Part shown: in pieces, positions 18,379 through 28,848 of the stretch
Layout: each line of letters begins with the position of its first letter
Position numbering within the stretch: the first letter of the stretch is position 1
Assembly (NCBI GenBank): GCA_030867875.1
Contig: JAOWCC010000936.1
Location: 81,191,032 to 81,255,031 of the forward strand
DNA: 64,000 nt
Reading direction: 5' to 3'
Source of the DNA: Actinernus sp. WN-2022
Lineage: Eukaryota > Cnidaria > Anthozoa > Actiniaria > Actinernidae
Notes under the pieces: model-generated
What the model saw: the letters and a program-made list of their open reading frames with translations, nothing else
What the model was told of the DNA's origin: nothing
Database searches by the model: none
Made by a program: the position numbers and the translations under genes

Positions 18379-18545
18379 AGCAATATAACACGCTTTTCAT
18401 GTCTTCGTTCTCTTATATAAACGCTCGGGATATGTTGGGAGAACGCAGAAAAACTCGAGTGATTTTCAAGTTTTTCTGCGTTCTCCCAACATATCCCGCG
18501 TGTTTATATAGAGAACAAAGACATGGAAAGCGTGTTATATTGCTT
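18379..18545. repeat. Foldback element 35 bp before a splice acceptor
   Basis: Two arms of about 78 nt, starting AAGCAATATAACACGCTTT and returning as its complement at 18545, meet around a loop of roughly 10 nt near 18460. Shared core sequence on each arm is GGGATATGTTGGGAGAACGC. The unit lies inside the intron just before the second death-domain exon. Confidence 0.85.
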
Positions 18546-18580
18546 AATTATAATAACTTGCCGGTCACTTTTAATCACAG

Positions 18581-18912
18581 ATAATATCGAAAAACCAATG
18601 AAGGAAGTGATCCCACTTGAGGGTGATTTGATGTCAGACATCTGTCGTTCACTGAACAAGGCAAAGGGAAATGCATTTAAGTTCTGGGAACATCTAGCAT
18701 CCAAGATGGACATCGACAGGACTGTGTACTCTCAGTTCAACCCAGAGAGTCCACAGGGTCCGACCAGAATGTTTCTCCAGTGGCTGTGTGGGGCATATCC
18801 AGAGTTTACTATTACTCAGTTTTGTAAGGTATTAGTGAAAATAAAGCGTTTTGACGTGATAGAAATTTTGGAAAAATGGGCACGAGATATGAATAAGGGT
18901 ATAGTACGATAG
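18581..18912 (+). CDS. Death-domain exon 2, terminal exon
   Basis: The acceptor TTTTAATCACAG ends at 18580. The exon starts in phase 1, matching the donor of the exon ending at 16653, and runs to a TAG at 18910-18912. The segment encodes a second death domain: DICRSLNKAKGNAFKFWEHL, then a VYSQF turn, FLQWLCGAYPEFTITQFCKVL and RFDVIEILEKW as the last helices. The protein ends 9 residues later. The two domains are diverged from one another, so an old duplication is likely. Confidence 0.65.
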
Positions 18913-19104
18913 AGCTTAATCAGAGTTTGCGCTACTTGTGATTTGACTGTGAATGTTGATTAATGCATCTTTCGACGTTTTAGTATGATTTTCATGTGTA
19001 GCGCTGGGATAGGTGTAGAAGACCTAGTCAATCAATTCTTAAAAATGAGTTGTGTCACGGTGAGGGACCTGCATTTCTGTTCCGGGCCGGATCAAAATTA
19101 TTTT

Positions 19105-19360
19105 CAGTAATTTTCATATAAACTGTCGACCCTAGCACACGTGTGGGATGGATGAAATCAAAGTAAATGTGCAAAATAACTAACAAACTATAGGTATAGA
19201 TCTAGTCTTTCAGGAAATATTGCATATTCTTTCAATCAAGAATTAAAGGGGGGCGGGGGGACTTTTAAAATTATTTGTAGCCAAGTAACATACGCTAATT
19301 CGATCAAACTTTGATTCCAGACATACGTAACACCATGACATATCTCTTTTAAGGCTAATA
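19105..19360. repeat. Dispersed repeat, copy A
   Basis: This stretch matches 53740-53975 in the same orientation over about 240 bp, with many substitutions. Shared landmarks are GCAAAA.TGACTAAC, TGTATAGATGTAGTCTT-like and ACACCATGACA. No TIR was delimited. Confidence 0.6.
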
Positions 19361-20397
19361 AAACAGGATATCGACCTTTTATTGAACTTCTCGGAACAGC
19401 ATTTTAAAAAGATGTTTACCGTCTGTCTAAACTGCTCAAGCCTGGACTAAGGCATGCTTACGTTGTTGTTGAAGTGCCTACCGGTTTTGTCCATATAACT
19501 TTGGGATATGATTTGTATGGTGTAAATATGTCAGTAAAGTAAGAGTATTATTTTAGTTTTAGTTTTTTATGAACTTGCTTATTATTTGGCTTCCCTACTC
19601 TACCGTATCCATGTAGATACTTTGTCATGAACCAGAATGTGGGATACATAATTTTGGATGAGCTGAAGATGGTATCACAACGTTATCAAAAATCTTGCAG
19701 GCGGCGCGCGTCAGATATGCGATATTACTTAGCTATGACTCGCATCTACATATTAAGTATTAATTCTTGGACTCTTGTCAGCCAATCAGAAACTAGATTG
19801 TGACTTGATTGTATGTCAATCCGATAAAGCACGCACGTTCTGTATTTGGCTTATCAAACGTCTACATGTACCGAGTCATGTTTTCAGATATTTTGGCGAT
19901 ACGACTTATTTTATCCGAGAAAATCGAAGCAAACGTTTATGTGTCGGGACGAAATCTGTATCAGATTTACAGATTACTTAGCGTACAGTGATTTCCTTTT
20001 TTTTCTCATGAAATATTCATGAGTTTGATAACTTGTAATTATACATTTTACTCACATCTCGATTCTGATTGGCTGAGAACACGTAACTAATTCTCGATAG
20101 CTAGCTGTAGCACTAAGTGCGCATGCGTACAATACCTGCTAGCAGATAATTCTTAGCGCTCGATGATAAGCAAATACGACAATTTTACAATTTTTACACT
20201 AATAATATGCTTACAAAAAGAGTTAATTTGTTGAAGAAAAGTTCCAGCATACACGTGGCATTTGGGTTTGGTAAAGATAGGCTTCGGTATATATTTCATG
20301 GTAGTGTTTCGTTCCATATAGTCTCCTGCATAATACTATAAAACAGTAGAGAAAATGATTATGCAGGGAGACTATGGGCTTCTATGTCGTGGATCAG
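19361..20397. other. No gene seen
   Basis: This is AT-rich unique-looking DNA. It includes the short palindrome TCATGAAATATTCATGA near 20006 and a CTGATTGGCTGAGAAC motif near 20065 seen in other dispersed repeats. Confidence 0.5.
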
Positions 20398-20580
20398 TCA
20401 AGGTTTCTGGGAAACTCCCACCCCTCCCCCACCCCTCCCCCTCCCCCACCCCTCCCCCACCCCTCCCCCACCCCTCCCCCACCCCTCCCCTACACTTCAC
20501 CCTAACTTTAATGGTTAATCATTAATAGAACGATGCATATCCAAGGGAGGGTGGGTGGGTGTCCCTGAAACCGGGATTGA
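20398..20580. mobile_element. MITE, TCAA..TGAAACCGGGATTGA type, with C-rich minisatellite
   Basis: The ends TCAAGGTTTCTGGGAAAC and GTCCCTGAAACCGGGATTGA are inverted. An internal CCCACCCCTCC minisatellite (about 20415-20490) has expanded. A second copy in opposite orientation lies at 38055-38180 and shares the core GGATATGCATCGTTCTATTA. Confidence 0.75.
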
Positions 20581-20858
20581 GCTGATGTCGTGTATAACAG
20601 TGGTCTAGGACCTAATCCCTGGATAAACCACGGGCAGCCCAAGCTAATGATGTTAGAAGGTTGTATGGGAATTTTTTAATCTGTAACTGTACTATAAAAA
20701 TGGTCAATACAGTTCTGAAAACTTACCTGTGTGTTGTGAAGTTGTTCCTCTTCATCACTGATCGATGTGTTTATTTTTTATTTAAGTCACTTCTGGATTT
20801 TTTTCCTCGCCTACTACTTAAAAGAAAGGGAAGGCAGGAATAGGCCTTTTGCAGCTAA

Positions 20859-20942
20859 CAGTCACGTGCTGATATAATACAGTCACGTGCTGATATAATA
20901 CAGTCACGTGCTGATATAATACAGTCACGTGCTGATATAATA
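20859..20942. repeat. 21-bp tandem repeat, four exact copies
   Basis: The unit CAGTCACGTGCTGATATAAT plus one A repeats four times without mismatches, so it is young or homogenised. Each unit contains the CACGTG E-box. Confidence 0.95.
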
Positions 20943-21461
20943 CTTCGTTAACGAATGAATGAGCTCGTGATCCCCATGGGAAAGACGTTGCCATGGATGC
21001 TAGATAGCAAGCCATTTTTAAAAACGCTGTTTTAGAAAGATCGATTGGAGGTGAAAAATAGCATATACAAACAGGTTTTTCTAATAACAATACCGATCTC
21101 GTACAAGGCTTTAAATAAATGAAGTTAAATATTTTTTGCCATCCAGTACATTCCTGTACAATCGCGTGAATACCGAGCTGCAAAAGGCCCATTGGCGAGT
21201 CCACAGGTCCTGGATACTAAAACAAAATCTGACAATAGAGAAGAGGAGGACTGGGTAGAGAAGGGCAAAGGAGGGGGAATGGGAGAGAAAGAGTAAAAGG
21301 GACCCTTGTTACTCTCTGTTTGGTCAATTTTGACAGTTCACGTCAACACCGATCTGTCATGTCTAAACTTTTAAATACCGGAGCCCAGCCTTCTTTCTCG
21401 AAGTGATCTTTAGCCTGAAGATGAGATGAGCGGCGGATTTTTCAGGATAAGTATACTCCAG

Positions 21462-21893
21462 ATAATGTTCCCACACGTGAAATCACTTCGACGGGAGCAG
21501 GAAGAGTGTCTTGAAAACCTGGCGAGTGGCAAAGATGTGCTTGCATCGTTTAATACCTACTGGCTTCGGGAAGAGCTACATTTTTCAGTTATATTCCCTC
21601 GCGTGATGAAAGTTTTGCATGGTAAGCATACAGCTACAATTGTTGTAGTTTCTCCGCTAGTTGCCATTATGAATGACCAGGTCAAGGATGTCCAGGCAAT
21701 TGGGATATCAGCCGCCGCAATTGGGATCGACACCAGCAATATGGAAGAGATCTGCGTGAGGAATGGAGAGAGAGATATTGTGTACGGGAGTCCGGAGCCT
21801 GGCTCTCAAAAAGATGGATAACAGAGCTGAAAGAGGAGAATCTAGGCAGGCAAACTGTTGCAATAGCGATTGATGAAGTCGACTCAGTTACAG
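21462..21893 (+). pseudogene. RecQ-like DNA helicase exon, frameshifted
   Basis: Segments typical of RecQ family helicases are present in order: motif 0-like REQEECLENLASGKDVL, a Walker A PTGFGKS at 21556-21576, motif Ia-like VVVSPLVAIMNDQV and an IDEVDSV in place of the DEAH box. Walker A is out of frame with the flanking parts, so an indel lies on each side of it. A further shift near 21795-21805 puts the motif II region in another frame. A donor-like CAGGTTTT ends the exon at 21893. It is a dead copy of a RecQ-like gene family that is expanded in cnidarian genomes. Confidence 0.7.
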
Positions 21894-22684
21894 GTTTTAA
21901 AATTCTGTATAAAGCTTTTACTGGCAAAACTGACTTCACGCGCCAATTAAATGGCAAATGTGTGAAATTTCAACCAACTCGTATCGAAAAATTATATCGA
22001 TCTACTGTATTATTCAAACCATCAAGCAACGGAATTCACAGCAAAAGTATAACCTTAGTTATAGCTCGATTTTATTTCTATTGAAAATTAACGTTTATAG
22101 CTCTAGCTTTCTTTAGCTATGCAGCCTTTAAACTGTACGTCCTTTTTTCCCAGTATCTAGAGCCTGTGAGTGGATTTGCAAATTCTTTGTGGGAGTTCGA
22201 TTCGACATGCCGCGGTTTGTTTACATCACCCCACACTGTAAACTGGAATTTGATAGACAGCTTGAAACCGCAATTCAGTGACAGCTTGACAAGTGGGCGG
22301 AAGAGTATTCGGAATAGATTCTCTTTCCCTCCCCCCTTTCCTCCAGTCCCCCTCTTCTTTCCGTTCGCCAATTTGTTTTCGGCACGTTTTATTTTCGTCA
22401 TTTTCCCCAGTATATAGAGCCTGTGAACAGGCTAAGTCTTCGAGGCCTCGTAATTCTTCGAAAATACAAACTTTCAACTTTTTACCTCCAAGAATCCTTT
22501 CTCACATTCCTTTAGCACTCATTTAATCGCTTATTTCCTCGCTTTGTAAGTAGTTAAATTCTGCAGCTAACCAAGCATGTACCGAGCCGGGCTTCAATCA
22601 GCTTAAGCTTTTCTTCGGGAGCCGAGTGACGAACGAGTGCCGAAGGAATCCGACACCGTGTTTTTTTTCCGAGAAAATTATCGC
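21894..22684. other. No gene seen; short direct repeats
   Basis: The motif CCCAGTAT(C/A)TAGAGCCTGTGA occurs at about 22151 and 22406. The ORFs here are polypyrimidine-rich and unlikely to be coding. Confidence 0.4.
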
Positions 22685-22823
22685 TGAACGATGGAATCTG
22701 CAGGGGAGACCCACGAACTTTTCAAATAGAAACGGTTCGAATTTGTTCAAAACTTTCTACGTGTGTGTTTACTTCGCCTATTTGCTGAAAAGTTCGTGGA
22801 TCCCTTGCAGATCCACCGTTCGA
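22685..22823. repeat. Inverted repeat, about 40-bp arms
   Basis: The left arm contains CCACGAACTTTTCAA and the right arm its complement before GGATCCCTTGCAGATCC. The spacer is about 57 bp. Likely a small foldback or MITE. Confidence 0.6.
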
Positions 22824-22864
22824 CGATTGGTCGATTCAGCACAATGACCGCTCTCCGAATCTCC

Positions 22865-23032
22865 TCGAACAAACAGTGTTGGTCCAACACGGGATGACAA
22901 ATTATCGAACAAACAGTGTTAGTCCAACACGGGATGACAAACTATCGAACAAACAGTGTTGGTCCAACACGGGATGACAAATTATCGAACAAACAGTGTT
23001 AGTCCAACACGGGATGACTAACTATCGAACAA
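22865..23032. repeat. 40-bp tandem repeat, four copies
   Basis: The unit begins TCGAACAAACAGTGTTGGTC and carries the short dyad GTGTTGGTCCAACAC. Copies alternate GG and AG before TCC, so a two-unit subfamily pattern is visible. Confidence 0.92.
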
Positions 23033-23099
23033 TGTTGGTACATGTTTCCTCAGTGGTAATCATGCACTCAACACTATAAACCGTCTCCCCACCCACAAT

Positions 23100-23262
23100 T
23101 CCACAATTCTAGTTAGTGCCACCTAACTAGATTAGCTTTTTAGTTATTTTAGGTGGCCAGTACCTCATTTCCTGTAAAATTAAGTTTATATCCATAATTT
23201 TGCATTGTATTTGTCAGGTACAAATAAACTTGTTGTTATAATTCCCTCTTTTGCTCTGATGA
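23100..23262 (+). mobile_element. Truncated LINE/SINE 3' tail
   Basis: The stretch resembles the 3' end of the element at 27895-28848: TTTTTAGTTATTTTAGGTGG, CCAGTACC, and a GGTACAAATAAACTTGTTGTT tail in place of GGGTACAATAAAGATGTTG. It is probably a 5'-truncated insertion. Confidence 0.5.
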
Positions 23263-23792
23263 AGGGCTAGCGCTCGAAACTTATACTATGCAGATAAGCT
23301 TCTACTAGTTCGTTTTACTTTGCGGGTTGGCAAGTATCTCAGTTAATCCTTTGTAAGTGTTTCTTTCATAATCAATTGTTGTTGTTGTCAGCTGCTACTC
23401 GCTTCCCACGGCGGTTAGCATACCTCAATCGACTTCAGTTGATTATATCAGTGCATATTGGAGTAGATTGACACCCATACTTTAATGCTCCTGAGCGGGG
23501 TACCATTTAAATCCGTGGGGAATCGCACCTCGCGCGCTCTGATTGGCTAAAAAGCCATGTTTTATCAGAGTATAAAACATGGTTTGGGTTTTATTGTTTT
23601 CAACTGGCGGTTTCCTTTCATCGCGCGTGTAAATCTATATTATAGAACAGATAAAGAAGCCTTAAATCCATGTTTTATATACAATCATAAAACACTGGTT
23701 ATTTGAGAACACTCGAGAAATGTTGAAAGCACGTGCCTTCAGCTTGTGCTTTAACATTTCTCTCATGCTCTCAAATGCCCATCGTGTTTTAT

Positions 23793-24304
23793 GAGGGTCC
23801 ACAATAGGTTTGGCGGGATCGGGCTTATTTCGAGGGTGGGATTCGGGATGCGAGCTAAAAATAGGAGTGGGACGCGGGATTTCAGGTACGAGCGGGAAGC
23901 GGGATTTCATGTTTTTGAGGGGGCGGGAAGCGGGATACGGGATTATAATTTCCACGTGACCGTGTGTTTAATGCAGATTAACTCTTCAAAACGAACAATC
24001 TTCGTCTTCCATATGTCAACAGCATGTCGCGTACCGTTTGTGTGACTTTGCGTGTTCGTCCAAGGGGCAGAAACATCAAATCGTGTTTAGTCTGTTTACT
24101 TGGCAGCTATCCGGATTTTAATGAAGGTGGGTATTTCATGTTATCATTATTGTAATAATTAACGCAGAAAAAAAATTGTAGTTAAAAAAATAAGGGTGGG
24201 ATCGGGATTTCAACGTAAAGAAGTCTAAAGAAGGGTGGGATGGTGGGATTAAGAGAAAAAATGAGGTGGGAAAGCGGGATCTGAGGACCCTATTGTGGAC
24301 CCTC
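23793..24304. mobile_element. 512-bp TIR element with 6-bp target duplication
   Basis: The ends GAGGGTCCACAATAGG and CCTATTGTGGACCCTC are inverted. TTTTAT directly flanks both sides (23787-23792 and 24305-24310). The interior is rich in GGGATTTCAGG and GCGGGAAGCGGGAT units and has no ORF. The superfamily is not identified. Confidence 0.85.
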
Positions 24305-24310
24305 TTTTAT

Positions 24311-24600
24311 GTATAGTTTAATAAATGAGCAGCAGCGTTTTATCAGATATAAAAACTCGAGGGCGCGAATTTATTAAATGGCTTCAAAAACATTTCTTCT
24401 AAAATATAATAATTTTCAGAAATTTAGATGAAAAGCGAAGAATTACTTGTTTATTGCTACGTTGTGCGTCACTGACATGCGCAGTTGGAATATGGAGCGA
24501 AAATTTGGGTCCCATAATATTAGGCCGGTTGCGTATGAATAACTGTGAGCCAAGGGGCCTTTGTCTTCGAGCTCCTCGAGTCATAGCCTGATTTTCAGAC
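24311..24600. other. No gene seen
   Basis: This flanks the 512-bp element and belongs to the same host repeat that starts near 23530 with GCGCTCTGATTGGCTAAAAA. Confidence 0.4.
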
Positions 24601-24768
24601 GGTCGAGGTCGTCCGCTCACTTCCTCTCACCTCCCCGTCTGATGGATTTTGACAGAAACCGTGTTCTGGTCAATGTTTCATTTCAACCAATCAGAGCGAA
24701 GGTTTCATTTTTGGAGAACTGAGGTATGCATGGAATGTCTAGTGCAGCCTGCATGAAGGTGAAGCCAA
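24601..24768 (+). promoter_or_regulatory. Promoter-like 5' region of a RecQ-like gene copy
   Basis: The segment is repeated in inverted orientation at 29985-30160, with landmarks CCCCGTCTGATGGA, AACCAATCAGAGCGAAGG and GAGAACTGAGGTATGC. It directly precedes the start codon of the RecQ-like fragment. The AAATGGCGG start resembles a YY1-type initiator motif. Confidence 0.45.
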
Positions 24769-24885
24769 ATGGCGGACGATACAAACGGACTTGATATGGC
24801 TTTGGAGAAAGTGTGCGAAACTTTCGACATTTCTGAATTATTTCCCGAACAGAGAAAGGCATTATTATACTTCGTTCCCGGAAGG
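24769..24885 (+). pseudogene. RecQ-like helicase, N-terminal fragment
   Basis: From the ATG at 24769 the frame encodes an N terminus ending in SELFPEQRKALLYFV, typical of the cnidarian RecQ-like family just before Walker A. Similarity stops at about 24885 and the helicase core does not follow, so this is a truncated copy. Confidence 0.6.
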
Positions 24886-25088
24886 ACCTTTGCTACCACA
24901 GCTGCATCTATAAGGCGACGACCAGGCCGGGAATTTATGTAGTCTTCTACAACTTCTACAGATCGTCAGAATCACGGCTCTTTCATGCACTGCAGAATAT
25001 GTTCTACAGCTTCAAACTTATAGAAACAGAACGTGGAGAAACATGTTGTCCTCAGACATGTACCGGGAAAATCTGATAGGAAGCGCTA

Positions 25089-25287
25089 TCGGTATATAGT
25101 GGAACCCTCTTTGGGGCCGTTAACTAACGGCCTCAACACGCCTCGGTATATAGTGGAACCCTCTTTGCACGCCTCGGTACATAGTGGAACCCTCTTTGGG
25201 GCCGTTAACTAACGGCCCCAACACGCCTCGGTATATAGTGGAACCCTCTTTGGGGCCGTTAACTAACGTCCCCAACACGTTTCGGTG
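25089..25287. repeat. Tandem repeat with internal dyad
   Basis: Four units begin CGGTA(T/C)ATAGTGGAACCCTC. Three carry the 26-bp dyad around GGGGCCGTTAACTAACGGCC and one unit lacks it, giving lengths of about 54 and 28 bp. Confidence 0.85.
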
Positions 25288-26356
25288 AAAGAGAAAAACC
25301 GTAGGGGGGCGTTAACTAACCTGTCCATTAAGTGTGACTGTAACTGTACAACAAAGTACGACAATTTATGCAATCTTTGCATAACCAGTCCACTAAATTA
25401 CTGGTAGGAGACGAGACTGACGACAGTCGTAGGTATGGTCAAATGGCCCATAGTTATAGAAAAGCCAAAACATGGGAACCAAGAATCAATTTGGAAACCT
25501 AACAAAGAAACTGCAAGACTTAAAAACGTCTTAACCGTCAATATGAAGATGAGATAAAAGTGCTTAAGGAAGAGAAACAATGTATATGCACTTAAAGTTT
25601 AACTACTACGACATTTGACCACTTCTGTCTGCACTTTTTTGTCTTCCAAAAGGACAAACACTGACGGAAATATACAAATGTGAAAAATGTTGCCAAAGGA
25701 CCAAGTTAGAAATTTGCGGAGAGTTTCAGCCTGCGATTTTCTATCAGCGCCAAATGCTGTTGTAACGTCATATATTCAAAACGTCGCTCTTTTGGAGGAA
25801 TATTTATATCCAAGACTTTGTTCTTTTGTTCCCATATACACTGTAATTTTGAGAGAGCTGATTTAGCTCCAAAAATGGAGCCAAATCGGTGAGTAAAATA
25901 TGGCACCTTTTTAGATGGTACTTGCTTGCAAGTATCTTCTATAGTTGTCGCCTTGTGGCGGGTGGGCTATTTGGTAGGTCATTCTTACCGCGGAGGCCTG
26001 GGTCCAGGCCTGATCTTGCCTTCTTATTTTCATGCCATTTCTAAGTCTAGTTTATCGTGATTTGGTCACATTTTCGGTAATGATATTTTCCGGGAATATT
26101 TAAATGGCTCTTGTGAATGGTTTTGGATGAAATACTCGCTTATTTAGATTCGATATATGCATACCCGGCGATGGATTCTAACGTGGCATCGAGGGAGTTT
26201 GACACATAACAAACTGATTTAAGTATTCCCAGAATTTGCTGTTATTCTTGAAGAAAATGACGAAGACGTAAATTAGCAGCTCTTGTGGTAGAAGAACCGC
26301 CTACTCGCGATTAATAAAACTGCCATGGACACCTCTTACACAAGTTACAAGCCTGT
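25288..26356. other. No gene seen
   Basis: This is AT-rich DNA with only short ORFs and no recognisable domain or repeat end. Confidence 0.5.
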
Positions 26357-26533
26357 AGAAAGAGTGTACTGGATACAATCAATGCATTGTTTTAAAATCA
26401 AGTCTCACAAAATACAGTGATGTAAGTTAAATAATAGAACTATTCCATGTGTTTAATACTAATAGGACGTTTGCATTATAACTGTTATTACTCAGAGTTT
26501 CATTGAAATACTTCTAGTTAGTAATAATTTATG

Positions 26534-26907
26534 CCCAGGGGGTACTCTCTATAATAGACCATACATGGATGCTCCGCCCGAAAGGGGTAGGTTTGTTGGG
26601 CTGGAGGTATATAAAAGGGTAGGGAATTCACGAGTTTAGGTATGTAAAAGGTTAGGGTTTTACGAGTTCAGTCAATTGATTTTTCACATTTCCATGAACC
26701 GTTAATTTTTCTAATTGGTGGAACAGGCCTATAGATTTGATAGAAACCATGGTATAGTAGGTATAAAAGGGGGTTCCTTTTTGTATGACGTATATAAAAG
26801 GGACACCTTTTTGCCCAAATTTGGTAACTATATAAAATGGTAAGGAGCCGAGAGTCCAAGGCGGAGCATCCCTGTACAAAATTTCTAGAAGTACCCCTCC
26901 CCCCGGG
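26534..26907. mobile_element. hAT-type MITE with 8-bp target duplication
   Basis: The ends CCCAGGGGGTACTCTC and GTACCCCTCCCCCCGGG are inverted, and GGATGCTCCGCC is repeated inverted inside. AATTTATG flanks both sides (26526-26533, 26908-26915), an 8-bp duplication as made by hAT transposases. A paralogous empty site lies at about 27812-27830. Confidence 0.88.
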
Positions 26908-26951
26908 AATTTATGTCTTCATTACTGTCATAAGTTAATATCCAGTATACC

Positions 26952-27060
26952 CAGGGGACACCCACATAAAATAGGGCTGGGATGCTCATCTGAAATTTTC
27001 GTTTTGACACCTAACAACCAAAATGGGCATGACCCAAGCTTATTTTGACCCATTACAGTC
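26952..27060. mobile_element. Fragment of the 41760-42065 MITE family
   Basis: The stretch shares AAAATGGGCATGRCYCAAGC and GGGATGCTCATC with the element at 41760-42065. Only one end is recognisable. Confidence 0.5.
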
Positions 27061-27194
27061 AAAACGGCTCAAGCGTGTCCCCCTAGAGTCGATTATTGAT
27101 TTCATTATTGGAACATTGAGTTCATTATTCGTTGAAGAATGCATTATTGAAACAAATAATGTAATGTTCAAAATTTTAAATCTTCGGATTTCGA

Positions 27195-27430
27195 GCAACT
27201 ATCTCCCACGACTTCAACAAGCCACTCTAACAACTTCAGAAGAATTATGCCTATGGCTGTGTCTAATGGAATATTGAACACTATTATATAATGTCAACCA
27301 GAAGGCAACATACTACAGAAAGCAATAACAATGATCCTGCTCAATAAATATATGGAGGAGATAAAACAACTATCTTCCAGGACTTCAACAAGCCACTCTA
27401 ACAACTTCACAAGAATTATGATTTGATACC
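27195..27430. repeat. Duplicated 50-bp segment
   Basis: ACTTCAACAAGCCACTCTAA followed by CAACTTCA(G/C)AAGAATTATG occurs at about 27209 and 27380. Confidence 0.75.
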
Positions 27431-27645
27431 TAATGGCATATGTAAAAAATATTAACTCTGAACACCTCAAGGAAATAGAAACCTGAATGTCAAACATTGA
27501 ATAATGATATTCAGTATAGCCTAAATTAATTTGCACATTATGCTATTCTACACAAAAAATGCACTCAGATGACAGGATACTTGCAACAGTTACAATATGA
27601 AGACAATCTGTCACTATACAAATTAAATAGGATAAATGGATGAAG

Positions 27646-27862
27646 TAGTGAAGAGTGTACTAGATACCATGCATTGCTTTAAAATCAGTTCTCAAGAAAT
27701 ACTTGTCATGTAAATAAATAGACCTATCCCATATGTTATAATACTAATAAAATATTTGCATTACAGCTATTATATAAACACTGGGAGTTCCATCAAAATA
27801 CTTCAAGTAAGCAATAATTTATGCCTTCATTACTGTCATAAGTTAAATAAATGTCCAGTTTA
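27646..27862. repeat. Paralogue of 26357-26960, lacking the MITE
   Basis: This runs parallel to 26357-26525 and then 26908-26950, from GAGTGTACT(G/A)GATAC to CTTCATTACTGTCATAAGTT. It has no insert at AATTTATG, so it acts as an internal empty site. Confidence 0.8.
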
Positions 27863-27894
27863 TCACCAAAGGTATCTCAGGAGATGTACAGCGG

Positions 27895-28848
27895 TCGGGG
27901 AAGAGGGCGGATGTGTTTTTCTGTAGCTCCGCCATTAGCGCAATTTAAGTGTTTGTTTTACATGTTTTGTGTCCTAGTATTATATATTCCCTGATTTCTA
28001 TTTTCATCATGACTTCAACTAATTTTATAACATTAGAGCAGTTAAAAGCCACTTTGGACGACAAACTAGCGCCTTTAAAGAATAACATTTCCGAGTTGAG
28101 AGAGAAGCTCAATTACGAAGCCACAGAGTTTCTTAACTTGGCGAACATCAAGTACGAGGAGGTTATGAATAAGATGGTCGAGCAAGAAACAGAACGCAAA
28201 GAGATCCAAGCAGAAAACTCTATCCTTAAATCTACCATCAATACGTTGGAAGGGAAGCTGGATCGACTGCACGTGTCCTACAACGAGTCAATGAAATTCA
28301 TAATTATAACACACGATCTGCAGCAAAACAGTCCTATTATCTACCAAGAGCTAGAACAAACTACGGCCAATTTAATATTAGATTTCAGGGACCAAAAAAT
28401 TGGAATTCAATTGAAGAACAAATAAAATTATTAACCTCACTGAGACAATTTAAAACAAGATTAAAAAACATTTTTTTATGTAAATACTGACCCTGCCTAT
28501 TTCTCAAGATAATATGACTGTTTTCTCTTTTCTCCTTTCTCTTTTCCTTTTATATAAAATCAATTAAACTAAGTAAATACATTACTTCAATTGTGCGTTA
28601 AAATAGAATATTAGGGTTTTTATTTTTATTTGTGCCTAAGTTTGTGTGTTTTGTGCCTGTGTGTGAATTGTACCCGACCTAATAATGTAATTTTCTTACT
28701 TGAAATCTGGCTTCCAGGCATTTTTAGCTTTTAAGTTATTTCTGGAAGCCAGTACCCTATATTATTTTCAACTTCCTTATGTTTATATTTCTCTATTGTA
28801 ATTTTAAAGGGTACAATAAAGATGTTGTTGTTGTTGTTGTTGTTGTTA
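27895..28848 (+). mobile_element. ORF1-only non-LTR retrotransposon derivative
   Basis: A short leader, one coiled-coil ORF and a 3' region ending in AATAAAGATG plus eight TTG units (28823-28847) are present. Reverse transcriptase is missing. The 3' end matches the tail at 23100-23262, so it was probably moved in trans by a LINE. Confidence 0.55.
28009..28425 (+). CDS. LINE ORF1-like coiled-coil protein, 138 aa
   Basis: The ATG at 28009 is the first in a frame that is also open upstream. Residues about 8-95 form a long charged helix with heptad-like leucines (LEQLKATLDDKLAPLK, ENSILKSTINTLEGKLDRL). The rest is a short mixed domain. Coiled-coil ORF1 proteins of LINEs bind RNA and trimerise; no RRM or CCHC knuckle is visible here. 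A host gene is possible, but the LINE-like 3' tail favours a transposon origin. Confidence 0.5.
   Translation: MTSTNFITLEQLKATLDDKLAPLKNNISELREKLNYEATEFLNLANIKYEEVMNKMVEQETERKEIQAENSILKSTINTLEGKLDRLHVSYNESMKFIIITHDLQQNSPIIYQELEQTTANLILDFRDQKIGIQLKNK

Noticed and set aside
21682..22526. Short ORFs on both strands
   Set aside because: They are low-complexity or antisense to the RecQ-like fragment.
22865..23032. Regular repeats resembling a CRISPR array
   Set aside because: There are no variable spacers; it is a plain 40-bp tandem repeat in animal DNA.
23255..23280. Hammerhead-ribozyme-like CTGATGA...GAAAC
   Set aside because: Core words are present, but stem II closes with a mismatch and stems I and III are not evident.
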